Of a stretch of 64,000 bases of DNA, positions 43,070 through 52,286 are shown piece after piece. Location of the stretch: contig CAYVTA010000001.1 in assembly GCA_964454355.1 (NCBI GenBank), positions 1 through 64,000 on the forward strand. Direction: 5' to 3'. The stretch is from UBA1081 sp964454355 (GTDB lineage Bacteria; Bacillota; Clostridia; Oscillospirales; Acutalibacteraceae). A program made the position numbers and the translations under genes. How positions within the stretch are numbered: position 1 is the first letter of the stretch; every line of letters starts with the position of its first letter. The notes beneath the pieces are model-generated. The model was not told where the DNA came from. It saw only the letters and a program-made list of their open reading frames with translations, and made no database searches.

Positions 43070-43621
43070 ATGGATTATAAAATGAACATCGCAGGGCTTG
43101 ACAGAGCTCTGCCGCTTTGCAAAGTAACAAACGACCTTTATATAGGAGCATTTGTAATATTCGGTGATGCCGAACTGACAACTGCCTGTGCAAGTGAGCT
43201 TCTGAAAAAAGCACCGGAGTACGATTATCTCATCACTGCGGAAGCAAAGGGTATTCCTCTTATCCATGAGATGGCAAGACAGCACGGCGACAAAAAATAC
43301 TTCCTTGTCAGAAAAAAGCCCAAGCTCTATATGACAGGAGTGCTTGAGGTTACAGTAAAATCAATCACTACTGAGGGCGAACAGAAGCTTTATCTTGACA
43401 CTGCCGACGCTCAGATGATGAAAGGAAAAAGAATACTCATTGTTGATGATGTTATTTCAACAGGTGAATCCCTCAGAGCAATCGAAGAGCTTGTAAAACA
43501 GACCGGTGGTGAAGTTTGCGGCAAGATGACGATTCTTGCAGAAGGTGACGCACAGGATAGAGACGATATCATTTACCTTGAAAAACTTCCATTATTCAAT
43601 TCCGACGGAACTGTAAAATAA
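43070..43621 (+). CDS. Phosphoribosyltransferase-family protein (adenine phosphoribosyltransferase-like)
   Basis: A 183-residue type I phosphoribosyltransferase. The PRPP-binding loop RILIVDDVISTGES is clear, and YLITAEAKGIPLIHEMARQ fits the core. True Apt proteins are similar in size. The N-terminal hood differs, so the accepted base is not certain; it may salvage adenine or xanthine or act in regulation. The gene is three bases upstream of a YoaK-like membrane gene, which suggests coupling. Confidence 0.85.
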   Translation: MDYKMNIAGLDRALPLCKVTNDLYIGAFVIFGDAELTTACASELLKKAPEYDYLITAEAKGIPLIHEMARQHGDKKYFLVRKKPKLYMTGVLEVTVKSITTEGEQKLYLDTADAQMMKGKRILIVDDVISTGESLRAIEELVKQTGGEVCGKMTILAEGDAQDRDDIIYLEKLPLFNSDGTVK

Positions 43622-43624
43622 ACG

Positions 43625-44356
43625 ATGGATAAAATACAAAAACAAGAAAACGATAATTTTCTGCTTGAATGCGAGCGTTGGTGGATTTTTGCACTGATGA
43701 TGTGCATAGGCGGTTTCTACGGCGGATACACATACTCCAGCAGAGGCGGTGTATTCTGTAACGCTCAGACAGCAAATTTCGTACTTTTCGGTTTGGCGTT
43801 AGGTAACGCAGATATAAGCACTGCCGTATACTACCTGATTCCAATGGTGTCGTACCTGAGCGGAACAATAATCTCAGAAATTTTACCAAAACAAGTCAAT
43901 AAACACAGTCCGATAAGATGGGATACTGCCTTTGTAGGCTTTGAAATTCTGATGGTGCTTATAATCGGTTTTATTCCTGAATCCGCACCTGTTCAGATAT
44001 GTCACATAATGGTGAATTTCATGTGTTCAATGCAATATAACACATTCAGAGCAGCAGAAAGGATACCTATGGCAACAACTTTCTGCACAGCACATGTCAG
44101 AAACGTAGGTGTATACTTCGTAAAATGGCTTAAGCACAGAGACGAAACCAATTTTTTAAAAAGAAGCCTTTTTCATTCCGGAATGATAAGCGTATTTATT
44201 CTCGGTGTAGTACTTGCAACTGCAGCAAGCAGATTTTTCGGAACAAAATCAATTTGGTTTGCAGAAATACTGCTTATTATCACTTTTGCTGATTTGCTTC
44301 ATGCAGATCTTACAAAGGAAAAAGGTATGTTCGACAGAGTACCTAAAGGACATTAA
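43625..44356 (+). CDS. YoaK/DUF1275-family membrane protein
   Basis: A 243-residue integral membrane protein with about six hydrophobic segments. The family pattern SSRGGVFCNAQTANFVLFGL is near the N-terminus; MQYNTFRAAERIPMATTFCT is in the middle. DUF1275 proteins have unknown function; some are thought to be transporters. It follows the phosphoribosyltransferase gene by three bases, so a link to nucleobase or nucleoside uptake is possible but unproven. Confidence 0.88.
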   Translation: MDKIQKQENDNFLLECERWWIFALMMCIGGFYGGYTYSSRGGVFCNAQTANFVLFGLALGNADISTAVYYLIPMVSYLSGTIISEILPKQVNKHSPIRWDTAFVGFEILMVLIIGFIPESAPVQICHIMVNFMCSMQYNTFRAAERIPMATTFCTAHVRNVGVYFVKWLKHRDETNFLKRSLFHSGMISVFILGVVLATAASRFFGTKSIWFAEILLIITFADLLHADLTKEKGMFDRVPKGH

Positions 44357-44363
44357 AAAATCA

Positions 44364-44396
44364 TCACCGTAATCATTATGACTACGGTGACTTTTT
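44364..44396 (+). terminator. Intrinsic terminator after the YoaK gene
   Basis: TCACCGTA and TACGGTGA arms across an 11-base loop, then CTTTTTCACTT. Confidence 0.82.
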
Positions 44397-44400
44397 CACT

Positions 44401-44589
44401 TTAGTTAAGTATGAGTAAAATAACAAAAAACAGTGCAATCAAAAAAAACACGCAAGTGATAATCCAATTAGATTTCCACTTTTCTTTAACTGAAATTTTT
44501 TCAAAAGTTTTAAACATTGAGAAAAAACTGACTATAACACAAGGTGTAATGATTAAAAGAAATATCAGTACTGTATCAATAAGTGACAT
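44401..44589 (-). CDS. Small two-span membrane protein
   Basis: A 62-residue protein with two hydrophobic segments (LIDTVLIFLLIITPCVIVSF and WIITCVFFLIALFFVILL) around a basic middle part. AGGAGG stands eight bases before the ATG. It is 20 bases downstream of the D-alanyl-D-alanine carboxypeptidase-like gene on the same strand and probably shares its transcript. No family recognised. Confidence 0.72.
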   Translation of the reverse strand: MSLIDTVLIFLLIITPCVIVSFFSMFKTFEKISVKEKWKSNWIITCVFFLIALFFVILLILN

Positions 44590-44609
44590 ATTTAAAGCCT
44601 CCTAAAAAA

Positions 44610-45989
44610 TTATTCCTTAAACACCTCGTCAAGATCCGCATCATGAGCATAATTGCGTTCCTTTATCTCACGCAATCTCTGTCTTGTCTGTTTCTGTTTC
44701 TTTTTGTATTTATTATATACTACTGCCATATAAACAAGCACAGCAAGAAGAACTACAGCAAGAAGTATCAAAAAAACGGGAGAAGTGACAACGGTTTTGA
44801 TGATATAGCCTGCATAAAGCAATCCGCTTCGTGAAACGGCTTCACCGGCAACAAGATTTACGCTTGCAATAACACTGTCTGCATATTTAATTTTAACTGT
44901 ACCTAACACCTGTCCTTTTTCAACAGGTGCAGTTATATCTTCCTGCACTTCAATAATATACTCAAGGCTGTCAGAATCAACAGTGCTCAGCAGAAGTGCC
45001 TGAAGCTGAATTTGAGGAACAAGTCTGACGGTATCAGTCTGAGTTGACAGAGAAACGGAAGCTGTTGTAATAGTATCCGTAGTTTCTGCAATTGTTGTCA
45101 TACGCAGGTTATTAAAAGCCCACCGAAGCATTCTTCTTGCCTCATAAAGAGCCGTATTATCAACATAACCGCAACCGTCTATACATTCATTTGGACAGCC
45201 CAAAACGATTGCAACATAGGTATACGCATCCTTAGTAGCTGTTATTGCTGCACATCTGAGTGCTTCATCAGTTTGTCCAACCTTAAAGCCCTTTGCATAT
45301 TCATAATAATATCTTGTTCCGCTTTCAACAATATCACAGGCAGTATTAAGCTTTCTCTCTTCACTGACATTCGTTGCAGGAACGGTATAAGTTACAGTTG
45401 CCGCCATATCAGCAAGGACAGAATTTTTCATTGCATATTTTGTAATCAAATACATATCAAAGGCAGAGGAATACTCACCCTCCTCGTCAAGACCGTGAGC
45501 ATTTGTAAAATTAGTATTTTCGCAGCCGAGATTTTCTGCAAAATCATTCATCATTTTAACAAAATTATCAATTGAACCGCCAATATGTTCCGCAAGAACA
45601 TTACAGGCATCATTTGCATTTTTTAGCATAGCACAATACAGTAAATTTCTGACAGAAATCTGCTCCCCCACCTGCAAATTACAGCTTGCACTGTAAATAT
45701 TTTTCAAAGGTGCAAGAGAAGATTCGGTAACGGTCACTATTTCATCAAGATTTTCACAATTATCAACAACTACAGCCGCTGTTGCAATTTTCACAAGTGA
45801 AGCACATTTCAACTGCTTGTCTGCATTTTGAGAAAAAACTACAGCACCTGTATCCACATTTACAAGAAGATAAGCGTCAGATCTCATATCTTCAAGGTTT
45901 GCATTATAATAAGCGGCAGAAGAACCCACCGAAAACAAAGGCAAAAGGGACAAAATAAAAATAATCATAAAAATTATCGTTTTTTTCAT
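44610..45989 (-). CDS. D-alanyl-D-alanine carboxypeptidase-type protein with altered motifs
   Basis: A 459-residue penicillin-binding-protein-5-like protein with a signal peptide (MKKTIIFMIIFILSL) and a C-terminal membrane anchor (about residues 405-430). The SxxK serine is near residue 64 (ASLVKIATA). The second motif reads NAND rather than SxN, and the third is KVG where KTG is normal (GFKVGQTDEA). The family trims peptidoglycan stem peptides. The two altered motifs may lower or change the activity. I choose the ATG at 45989 with GGGTGG upstream; a GTG at 46001 would add four residues. Confidence 0.85.
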   Translation of the reverse strand: MKKTIIFMIIFILSLLPLFSVGSSAAYYNANLEDMRSDAYLLVNVDTGAVVFSQNADKQLKCASLVKIATAAVVVDNCENLDEIVTVTESSLAPLKNIYSASCNLQVGEQISVRNLLYCAMLKNANDACNVLAEHIGGSIDNFVKMMNDFAENLGCENTNFTNAHGLDEEGEYSSAFDMYLITKYAMKNSVLADMAATVTYTVPATNVSEERKLNTACDIVESGTRYYYEYAKGFKVGQTDEALRCAAITATKDAYTYVAIVLGCPNECIDGCGYVDNTALYEARRMLRWAFNNLRMTTIAETTDTITTASVSLSTQTDTVRLVPQIQLQALLLSTVDSDSLEYIIEVQEDITAPVEKGQVLGTVKIKYADSVIASVNLVAGEAVSRSGLLYAGYIIKTVVTSPVFLILLAVVLLAVLVYMAVVYNKYKKKQKQTRQRLREIKERNYAHDADLDEVFKE

Positions 45990-46134
45990 AGACACACCCA
46001 CCCATTTGTGCTACAATAAGTATACAATTAATTTTATAAAAAGTAAAGATGTAAATTACAATTGAGCAAAATTGCATTTTATGAAAAACTATACATATTC
46101 TATTCAATTATGATTTTTTGATTGGAGAAGCACA

Positions 46135-46827
46135 ATGGTATATATTACAGGTGATATACACGGCGATTTATCAAGACTCTCGCCGGAAGCATTAAAGTTT
46201 ATGAAAATTCACGACACACTGATAGTCTGCGGTGACTTCGGCTTTATTTGGGATGACTCAAAAAATGAAGATAAAGTTCTCAGAAATCTGGGAAAAAGAA
46301 AATACAATATCTGCTTTATAGACGGAACACATGAGAATTTCAAGCTACTGAATAAATTTCCTGCACAGGACTACAACGGCGGAAAAGCCCGCAACATCTG
46401 CGGCAATCTTTATCACCTTATGCGAGGACAAATATATACAATCGAAAGCATGAAGATCTTTACTATGGGCGGTGGTGAAATGCCGGAAGCAGAATTCCGT
46501 TTTGAAGAGGACGATGACTCCACAAGACCGGAGATTCCAACAAAGGAAGAGTTGCTTGCAGCCGTAACGAGACTTGAAAATGTAAATTACGATGTTGACC
46601 TGATAATAACTCATGAACCTCCCTCAAAAACAAGAGAATTCCTGCTGATGCAAAAGAATGAACAATTTTCTGTATCCGCATTGAATGCATTTTTTGATGA
46701 ACTTGCAGTTCAGTGCAAATACAAGAAGTGGTACTTCGGAAGTATGCACATGGACAAGTTCATTTCAAACAATCAAGTTGCAGTATTCAGAAACATTCTT
46801 AATGCAAAAACAGGAATGAAAATTTAG
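46135..46827 (+). CDS. Calcineurin-like metallophosphoesterase
   Basis: A 230-residue phosphoesterase that acts in the cytoplasm. The dinuclear metal-site motifs are GDIHGD, CGDFGFIWDD, FIDGTHEN and ITHEPPS, in the usual order. The substrate is unknown; such enzymes may cleave phosphoproteins, nucleotides or cyclic nucleotides. Its end overlaps the convergent alcohol dehydrogenase gene by four bases. It stands alone. Confidence 0.88.
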   Translation: MVYITGDIHGDLSRLSPEALKFMKIHDTLIVCGDFGFIWDDSKNEDKVLRNLGKRKYNICFIDGTHENFKLLNKFPAQDYNGGKARNICGNLYHLMRGQIYTIESMKIFTMGGGEMPEAEFRFEEDDDSTRPEIPTKEELLAAVTRLENVNYDVDLIITHEPPSKTREFLLMQKNEQFSVSALNAFFDELAVQCKYKKWYFGSMHMDKFISNNQVAVFRNILNAKTGMKI

Positions 46828-47927
46828 CTCATATACCGTTTTAACAGTTCCACAGCCGTCTTCGAGGTAAAGTTACCCGGAGTGCGGCTGAAATTTTTTT
46901 GAGGATCAGTCCATCGGTGTGAATATTTTTCCATTTGTTCAGGTGTGATTTGAATTTTCACATCTGCAAGAGTTTCAATCATATTACAAAGCTCATCTTG
47001 TTCCATTTTTATAGAAGCAAAAAGCCTTTGTGCTTTATCAGGCATATGTTCTGCGGAAATTCTTATAAATTCGGGAAGAAATGCCGCACAAGCTCTGCCG
47101 TGAGCGATACCGAAATCTTCAGTCAGCAGATATCCCATTGTATGAGGGAAACAGGCTCCCGTAATATTAAGAGCAAGGCCTGCAATGAGAGATGCAACAT
47201 ACAACTCTTCACGAAGTGTTTCATCAGGCAATGTTCCGTTGTTATAAAAATGTAAAAGTCCGTTTCTGAGCATTTCAAAGGCTTTTTCAGCATAAATATC
47301 ACTCAGTTCATTGGCGGTGGGAGAAAAATACCCTTCAGCAACATGAGCAAAAGCATCAAGAGCCGTTGAAACAGTTACATGATAAGGCACAGAGCAAGTA
47401 TATTTATAATCACAGAAAGATACGGCGGAATAGCACCCTCCTATACTCTTTTTCATACCGTTATCACTGTTTGTAAGAACGGAAACACCGGTAACCTCAC
47501 TGCCTGTTCCTGCAGTTGTACCTACTAACAAAAAAGGTAAAGGCTTATTTTTATGCTTCATCGAATAAATATCAGAGTGATTCATTTCCGGATTTGTTGC
47601 AAAAATCGCAACAGCCTTTGAAGCATCAAGTGGTGAACCTCCGCCGATACCTATAATAAAATCAGCACCGAAATTTCTTGCACACTCTCCTGCTTTTCTG
47701 CAATCCTGAGTGTAAGGATTTTGCGTAATCGAATCGAAAATTGTATACTCAATCTTATTTTTCTGCAGTGCAGTTGTCACATCATCAAGTGCTCCGCTTC
47801 TTTTTGCGGAATTACCGCCCGTTACAATAAGACAACGGTTACCGAATTTAAAAAAAATATCGGCATTGTTTTGCACACAATCCCTGCCACAGATAATACT
47901 AACAGGCATATAAGAAGTCAGATCCAT
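46824..47927 (-). CDS. Iron-containing alcohol dehydrogenase
   Basis: A 367-residue NAD(P)-dependent alcohol dehydrogenase of the Fe-type (group III). The nucleotide-binding part has GIGGGSPLDASKAVAIF and GTTAGTGSEVT. Metal ligands are expected in FAHVAEGYFS and in PHTMGYLLTEDFGIAHGRAC, where His residues stand at the usual spacing. It probably balances redox in fermentation by making or oxidising an alcohol; the substrate is unknown. AAGGAG precedes the ATG. It is monocistronic. Confidence 0.9.
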   Translation of the reverse strand: MDLTSYMPVSIICGRDCVQNNADIFFKFGNRCLIVTGGNSAKRSGALDDVTTALQKNKIEYTIFDSITQNPYTQDCRKAGECARNFGADFIIGIGGGSPLDASKAVAIFATNPEMNHSDIYSMKHKNKPLPFLLVGTTAGTGSEVTGVSVLTNSDNGMKKSIGGCYSAVSFCDYKYTCSVPYHVTVSTALDAFAHVAEGYFSPTANELSDIYAEKAFEMLRNGLLHFYNNGTLPDETLREELYVASLIAGLALNITGACFPHTMGYLLTEDFGIAHGRACAAFLPEFIRISAEHMPDKAQRLFASIKMEQDELCNMIETLADVKIQITPEQMEKYSHRWTDPQKNFSRTPGNFTSKTAVELLKRYMS

Positions 47928-47985
47928 GTTTTTACTCCTTTTTGAAACTAATATTGCAAGAGAAAATTTCTTTTTACTAATTTAA

Positions 47986-48013
47986 AAAGACCGATTTTAC
48001 TCGGTCTTTTTTT
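47986..48013 (-). terminator. Intrinsic terminator of the serC-serA operon
   Basis: AAAGACCGA and TCGGTCTTT arms. On the minus strand it is followed by TTTAAATT, after the serA stop; the other side also has TTTTTTT, so it could work on both strands. Confidence 0.82.
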
Positions 48014-48025
48014 ATATTGATACTA

Positions 48026-49183
48026 TCAGCCGATAACTCTTGCTGAAACAACACCGTCAACTGCTTCAACGGTTGCGATTGCAGACTCAGAAATACTTGC
48101 TGAATCAACAATAACATAACCTGTTTCTTTTCTGATTGATGCGGTTGAGTCATCTGATGCAATACCTGCCTTTGCAAGCACTGCAAAGATATTTTCACTG
48201 ACATCACCCTTAGTGATAACAGTAAGACGCTTTTTACCTTCTGCAAGCTCCTTTGAAACACAGGGAAGGTTTACAGAATTTACAACATTACCCTTTTCAA
48301 GGTACTCTGAAATCTGATTAACAGCCATAACTGCACAATTTTCCTCTGATTCGGGAGTTGAAGCACCAAGGTGAGGAAGTGCGATAACTCCGTCAACACA
48401 AAGCTGTGCATCTGTGGGGAAATCTGTTGCATAAGCTGCACACTTACCGCTTTCTATTGCTTCAACAATTGCTGCATCATCAACAAGACCGCCACGAGCA
48501 AAGTTAAGAACACGAATGCCGTCCTTTGCCATTGCAAGGGTGTCTTTATTAACGATATTCTTTGTTGAATCGGTAAGAGGAGCATGAACAGAGATATAGT
48601 CGCTGTCAGTAAAAATCTGTTCAACCTTTGATGTAATAACTACAGAGTTATCAAGTGTTGCGGCTGCCTTATCAGAAAGATAGGGATCATAACCGATAAC
48701 CTTCATGCCCAGAGCAACAGCAGCGTTGCAAACCTTAACGCCGATTGCACCCAAACCGATAACGCCGAGAGTTTTACCCATAATTTCCGGGCCTGCAAAG
48801 TTTGACTTGCCCTTTTCGATCTTTTTGCTGATTTCATCTTCACCCTTAAGAGTCTTGCACCAATCCATTGCAGGAGCAATTCTTCTTGAAGCAAGAAGAA
48901 GACCGCAAATTACAAGCTCCTTAACAGCATTAGCATTTGCACCGGGAGTGTTAAACACACAGATACCCTTTTCAGTACAAGCATCAACAGGAATATTATT
49001 GTAACCTGCACCGGCTCTTGCGATTGCGAGCACACTTGAGGGAATTTCCATGTCATGCATTGATGCAGAACGAACGATTACTGCATCGGGAGCAGCAAAG
49101 TCATCTGCACAAGCATACATATCAGCGTTAAAATTTGAAAGACCTGTTTTTGAAATCTTATTAAGTGTAAGAATATTATACAT
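48026..49183 (-). CDS. serA: D-3-phosphoglycerate dehydrogenase
   Basis: Oxidises 3-phosphoglycerate to phosphohydroxypyruvate, first step of serine synthesis. The 385 residues show the NAD-binding motif GVIGLGAIGVKVCNAA, the catalytic His in ALPHLGASTPES and a C-terminal ACT domain (GYVIVDSASISESAIATVEA) that is the usual site of serine feedback. I choose the ATG at 49183, since AAGGAG is then ten bases upstream and only one base separates it from the serC stop; the frame opens at 49204 but without a ribosome site. Confidence 0.94.
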   Translation of the reverse strand: MYNILTLNKISKTGLSNFNADMYACADDFAAPDAVIVRSASMHDMEIPSSVLAIARAGAGYNNIPVDACTEKGICVFNTPGANANAVKELVICGLLLASRRIAPAMDWCKTLKGEDEISKKIEKGKSNFAGPEIMGKTLGVIGLGAIGVKVCNAAVALGMKVIGYDPYLSDKAAATLDNSVVITSKVEQIFTDSDYISVHAPLTDSTKNIVNKDTLAMAKDGIRVLNFARGGLVDDAAIVEAIESGKCAAYATDFPTDAQLCVDGVIALPHLGASTPESEENCAVMAVNQISEYLEKGNVVNSVNLPCVSKELAEGKKRLTVITKGDVSENIFAVLAKAGIASDDSTASIRKETGYVIVDSASISESAIATVEAVDGVVSARVIG

Positions 49184-49184
49184 A

Positions 49185-50267
49185 TCAGGAATTCTCCTTC
49201 TCAAATTCAGCCATAAATGCTACAAGCTTTTCAACGCCTTCAATGGGCATTGCGTTGTAAATAGAAGCTCTCATGCCGCCTACTGAACGGTGCCCCTTAA
49301 GGTTGATAAAGCCTTTTGCGGCTGCTTCCTTAATGAACTTTGCATTAAGCTCATCACTATCTGTTACGAAAGGTACATTCATAAGAGAACGGTCTTCTGC
49401 AACAACAGTACCCTTGAACATCTTGGAGGAATCAAGGAAATCATAAAGAATTTTAGCTTTCTTTTCATTTCTCTCCTTCATTACCTCAAGACCGCCCATA
49501 TCCTTGATCCATTCAAGAACAAGCTTTGTAATATATATGTTCCAGCAAGGAGGTGTATTGTAAAGAGAATCATTGTCTGCCATAATCTTGTAGTCAAGCA
49601 TTGTGGGAGTGATATCTCTTGCCTTGCCAAGCATATCCTCACGAATAATACAGATTGTTACACCTGCAGGAGCTACGTTCTTCTGTGCTCCGCCGTAAAC
49701 AACAGCGAACTTTGAAACATCAAGAGGCTCCGAAAGGAAGCAGGAAGATACATCTGCAATAAGAGGAATATCTCCTGTATCGGGAAGCTCATGATAAACA
49801 GTTCCGTAAATAGTATTGTTCATGCATATATACACATAGTCTGCTTCAGGATCAAAATCAGACTTTGCTGTTTTGGGAATATAAGAGAATGTCTTATCTG
49901 CGGAAGATGCAACTGCTCTTGCTTCACCGTACTTCTTTGCTTCAGCATGAGCTTTCTTTGCCCACTGACCGGTAATAATATAGTCCGCTTTGCCGCTGCC
50001 GTTCATAAAGTTAAGGGGAATAGCTGCAAACTGTGTTGAAGCACCGCCCTGAAGGAAGAGAACCTTATAGTTCTCGGGAATATTCATAATTTCTCTGAAA
50101 AGCTTTTCCGTGTCCTTAATGATACCGTCAAATTCCTTTGAACGATGAGACATCTCCATTACGGACTGACCGCTTCCCTGATAGTCAAGCATTTCTGCAG
50201 CTGCCTTTTTGAGCACTTCTTCAGGAAGCATTGAGGGACCTGCCGAAAAGTTATATACTCTTGCCAT
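49185..50267 (-). CDS. serC: Phosphoserine aminotransferase
   Basis: Transfers an amino group from glutamate to phosphohydroxypyruvate, second step of serine synthesis. The 360-residue PLP enzyme has YNFSAGPSMLPEEVL, FLQGGASTQFAA, and the PLP lysine in GGAQKNVAPAGV. The ATG at 50267 has GGAGG eight bases upstream; the longer frame at 50282 has no support. It is translated just before serA (stop and start are one base apart), so the two steps are coupled. A TTGCAC-17-TATACT promoter lies upstream. Confidence 0.95.
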   Translation of the reverse strand: MARVYNFSAGPSMLPEEVLKKAAAEMLDYQGSGQSVMEMSHRSKEFDGIIKDTEKLFREIMNIPENYKVLFLQGGASTQFAAIPLNFMNGSGKADYIITGQWAKKAHAEAKKYGEARAVASSADKTFSYIPKTAKSDFDPEADYVYICMNNTIYGTVYHELPDTGDIPLIADVSSCFLSEPLDVSKFAVVYGGAQKNVAPAGVTICIIREDMLGKARDITPTMLDYKIMADNDSLYNTPPCWNIYITKLVLEWIKDMGGLEVMKERNEKKAKILYDFLDSSKMFKGTVVAEDRSLMNVPFVTDSDELNAKFIKEAAAKGFINLKGHRSVGGMRASIYNAMPIEGVEKLVAFMAEFEKENS

Positions 50268-50327
50268 TGTAATCTCCTCCATATTTTTGTTAAATTTTTA
50301 TCAATCAATTACAATCGTACATATAAT

Positions 50328-50356
50328 AGTATATCAAATCAGTTACAAATGTGCAA
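50328..50356 (-). promoter_or_regulatory. Promoter of serC-serA
   Basis: On the minus strand TTGCAC (50351-50356) and TATACT (50328-50333), 17 bases apart. The bases 50357-50537 hold no gene I can support. Confidence 0.65.
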
Positions 50357-50537
50357 CATTATTTTCCCTAAAAGTTTAATTATTTTTTGTGAATTTATGT
50401 GATATTTTCATATTTAGTCTGACGTGAGTCGAAAAACGCAGAAATATTGTCGTAATTCAAATGATGAGACAAGTCAGACGACAAATTATCGATTGTCAGG
50501 CGTGATGAGTATAATTGCCTTCAGGCTAAAAAAGAAA

Positions 50538-50562
50538 TCCCCGAAACCGAAGTCCGGGGATA
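50538..50562 (-). terminator. Intrinsic terminator of glpK
   Basis: ATCCCCG and CGGGGAT arms; the minus-strand side continues TTCTTTTTTAGCC, just after the glpK stop codon. Confidence 0.8.
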
Positions 50563-50571
50563 AAATATTGA

Positions 50572-52089
50572 TCACGTTTCTGCCCATTTTTTTGAGCGTT
50601 CAACTGCACGCTTCCAATCAGCATAAATAGCATCTCGTTCCTCTTTGCGAAGCTGAGGCACAAATTCTTTTGAAACTTCACGTATGCCTTCAATTTCTGA
50701 TCTGCCTGACCAAAAACCTACAGCAAGACCTGCACAATAAGCTGCTCCGAGAGCTGTTGTTTCAACAACCTTAGGTCTGTTAACAGTTGTTTCAATCATA
50801 TTTGCCTGAATCTGCATCATAATGTTACTTACGCTTGCCCCGCCGTCAACACGAAGCTCTGTCAGCTCAATGTCAGCATCAGCTTTCATCGCTTCAAGCA
50901 AATCAGTCATCTGAAAAGCGATACTCTCAAGCACAGCTCTTGCAAAATGCTGCTGATTTACGCCTCTTGTAATACCTACGATCGTACCTCTTGCATACAT
51001 ATCCCAATAGGGTGCACCGAGACCTGTAAATGCAGGAACAAAATATACGCCATTTGCATCCGGAACACTTTCTGCAAGTCTGTCACATTCAGAAGCAGTT
51101 TTTATCATTTTCAGCTCGTCACGAAGCCACTGGATTACAGAGCCTGCATTAAAAGCTGAACCCTCAATACAATATTCAACTCTGCCGTCAATACCCCATG
51201 CGATACCTGTAAGAAGATTGTTTTCTGATTTTACTCGCTTGCCGCCTGTATTCATAAGCAAGAAACAACCTGTACCATATGTATTCTTTGCCTGTCCGGG
51301 ACGGAAGCAAGCCTGACCGAAAAGTGCAGCCTGCTGATCACCAATTGCACCTGCAATCGGGATTCCTGCAAGAGATTCAAGACCGGGAATTCCGGCAGCG
51401 ACTTCGCCGTAAACCTGACTCGAAGGTACAACATCCGGCAGAATTTCCATTGGTATACCTAAACGCTCACAAATATATTCATCCCAACAAAGCTTATCAA
51501 CATCAAACAGCATGGTTCTCCATGCGTTTGAGTAATCAGTTACATGAACTTTTCCGCCTGTCAATTTCCATATAAGCCATGTCTCAATAGTACCGAAAAG
51601 AAGATTGCCCTGTTTGAGAACTTCCCTTGCTTTTTCAGAGTTATCGAGAATCCATTTTATTTTCGTTGCAGAGAAATATGCATCAATTATAAGACCTGTA
51701 TGATCTTTTATGTAATTGCGCAGCTCTTTATCATCAATTATACGCTTTGCCATATCAGAAGTTCTTCTGCACTGCCATACTACAGCATTATAAACAGGTT
51801 CACCTGTTGTTTTATCCCACAGGACTGTTGTCTCTCGCTGATTGGTAATTCCGATTGCAGCAATTTCTTTTGCCTCAACACCACCCTCAATAAGAGTATC
51901 GGCAATGGCACGAAATTCACTTCTGAGTATCTCATTGGGGTCATGTTCAACCCAACCGGGTTTGGGATATATCTGTGTAAACTCATACTGTGCCTTTGAT
52001 TTTATCTGTCCGTTTTTATCAAAAAGAATTGCTCTTGAACTTGTAGTGCCCTGGTCAAGAGAAAGAACATATTTTTTATCGAAATCCAT
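50572..52089 (-). CDS. glpK: Glycerol kinase
   Basis: Phosphorylates glycerol to glycerol-3-phosphate. The 505 residues are full length and match FGGY kinases: LSLDQGTTSSRAILFD, NQRETTVLWDKTTG, YGTGCFLLMNTG and the late motif LRVDGGASVSNIMMQ. AAGGTG precedes the ATG. It stands alone; no glpF or glpD is nearby. The GDPD at 42143-42901 could also supply glycerol-3-phosphate. Confidence 0.96.
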   Translation of the reverse strand: MDFDKKYVLSLDQGTTSSRAILFDKNGQIKSKAQYEFTQIYPKPGWVEHDPNEILRSEFRAIADTLIEGGVEAKEIAAIGITNQRETTVLWDKTTGEPVYNAVVWQCRRTSDMAKRIIDDKELRNYIKDHTGLIIDAYFSATKIKWILDNSEKAREVLKQGNLLFGTIETWLIWKLTGGKVHVTDYSNAWRTMLFDVDKLCWDEYICERLGIPMEILPDVVPSSQVYGEVAAGIPGLESLAGIPIAGAIGDQQAALFGQACFRPGQAKNTYGTGCFLLMNTGGKRVKSENNLLTGIAWGIDGRVEYCIEGSAFNAGSVIQWLRDELKMIKTASECDRLAESVPDANGVYFVPAFTGLGAPYWDMYARGTIVGITRGVNQQHFARAVLESIAFQMTDLLEAMKADADIELTELRVDGGASVSNIMMQIQANMIETTVNRPKVVETTALGAAYCAGLAVGFWSGRSEIEGIREVSKEFVPQLRKEERDAIYADWKRAVERSKKWAET

Positions 52090-52214
52090 AATATTTCACC
52101 TTATTTATTCTTTTTTTTATTTATTTTACACCAACGCAACAGGCAATGTCAAGATAAACAATAATTTAATCAGTAATAAATTTCAATTATGAATATATGC
52201 TTTATATTGAAAAA

Positions 52215-52242
52215 TTAGGGGCGATAAACGCCCCTAAAATAC
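52215..52242 (-). terminator. Intrinsic terminator of the clpE-like gene
   Basis: TTAGGGGCG-ATAAA-CGCCCCTAA, followed on the minus strand by TTTTTCAATA. It ends the thyX to clpE transcript. Confidence 0.88.
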
Positions 52243-52286
52243 AGAACTTAATTACTCATTAAAGCAATTTCATAAACTTTATTTAA

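Noticed and set aside
50400..50530. A possible small RNA or leader between serC and glpK
   Set aside because: Scattered TCTGACGTGAGTCG/GTCAGGCGTGATG similarity was seen, but no convincing fold, promoter or frame.
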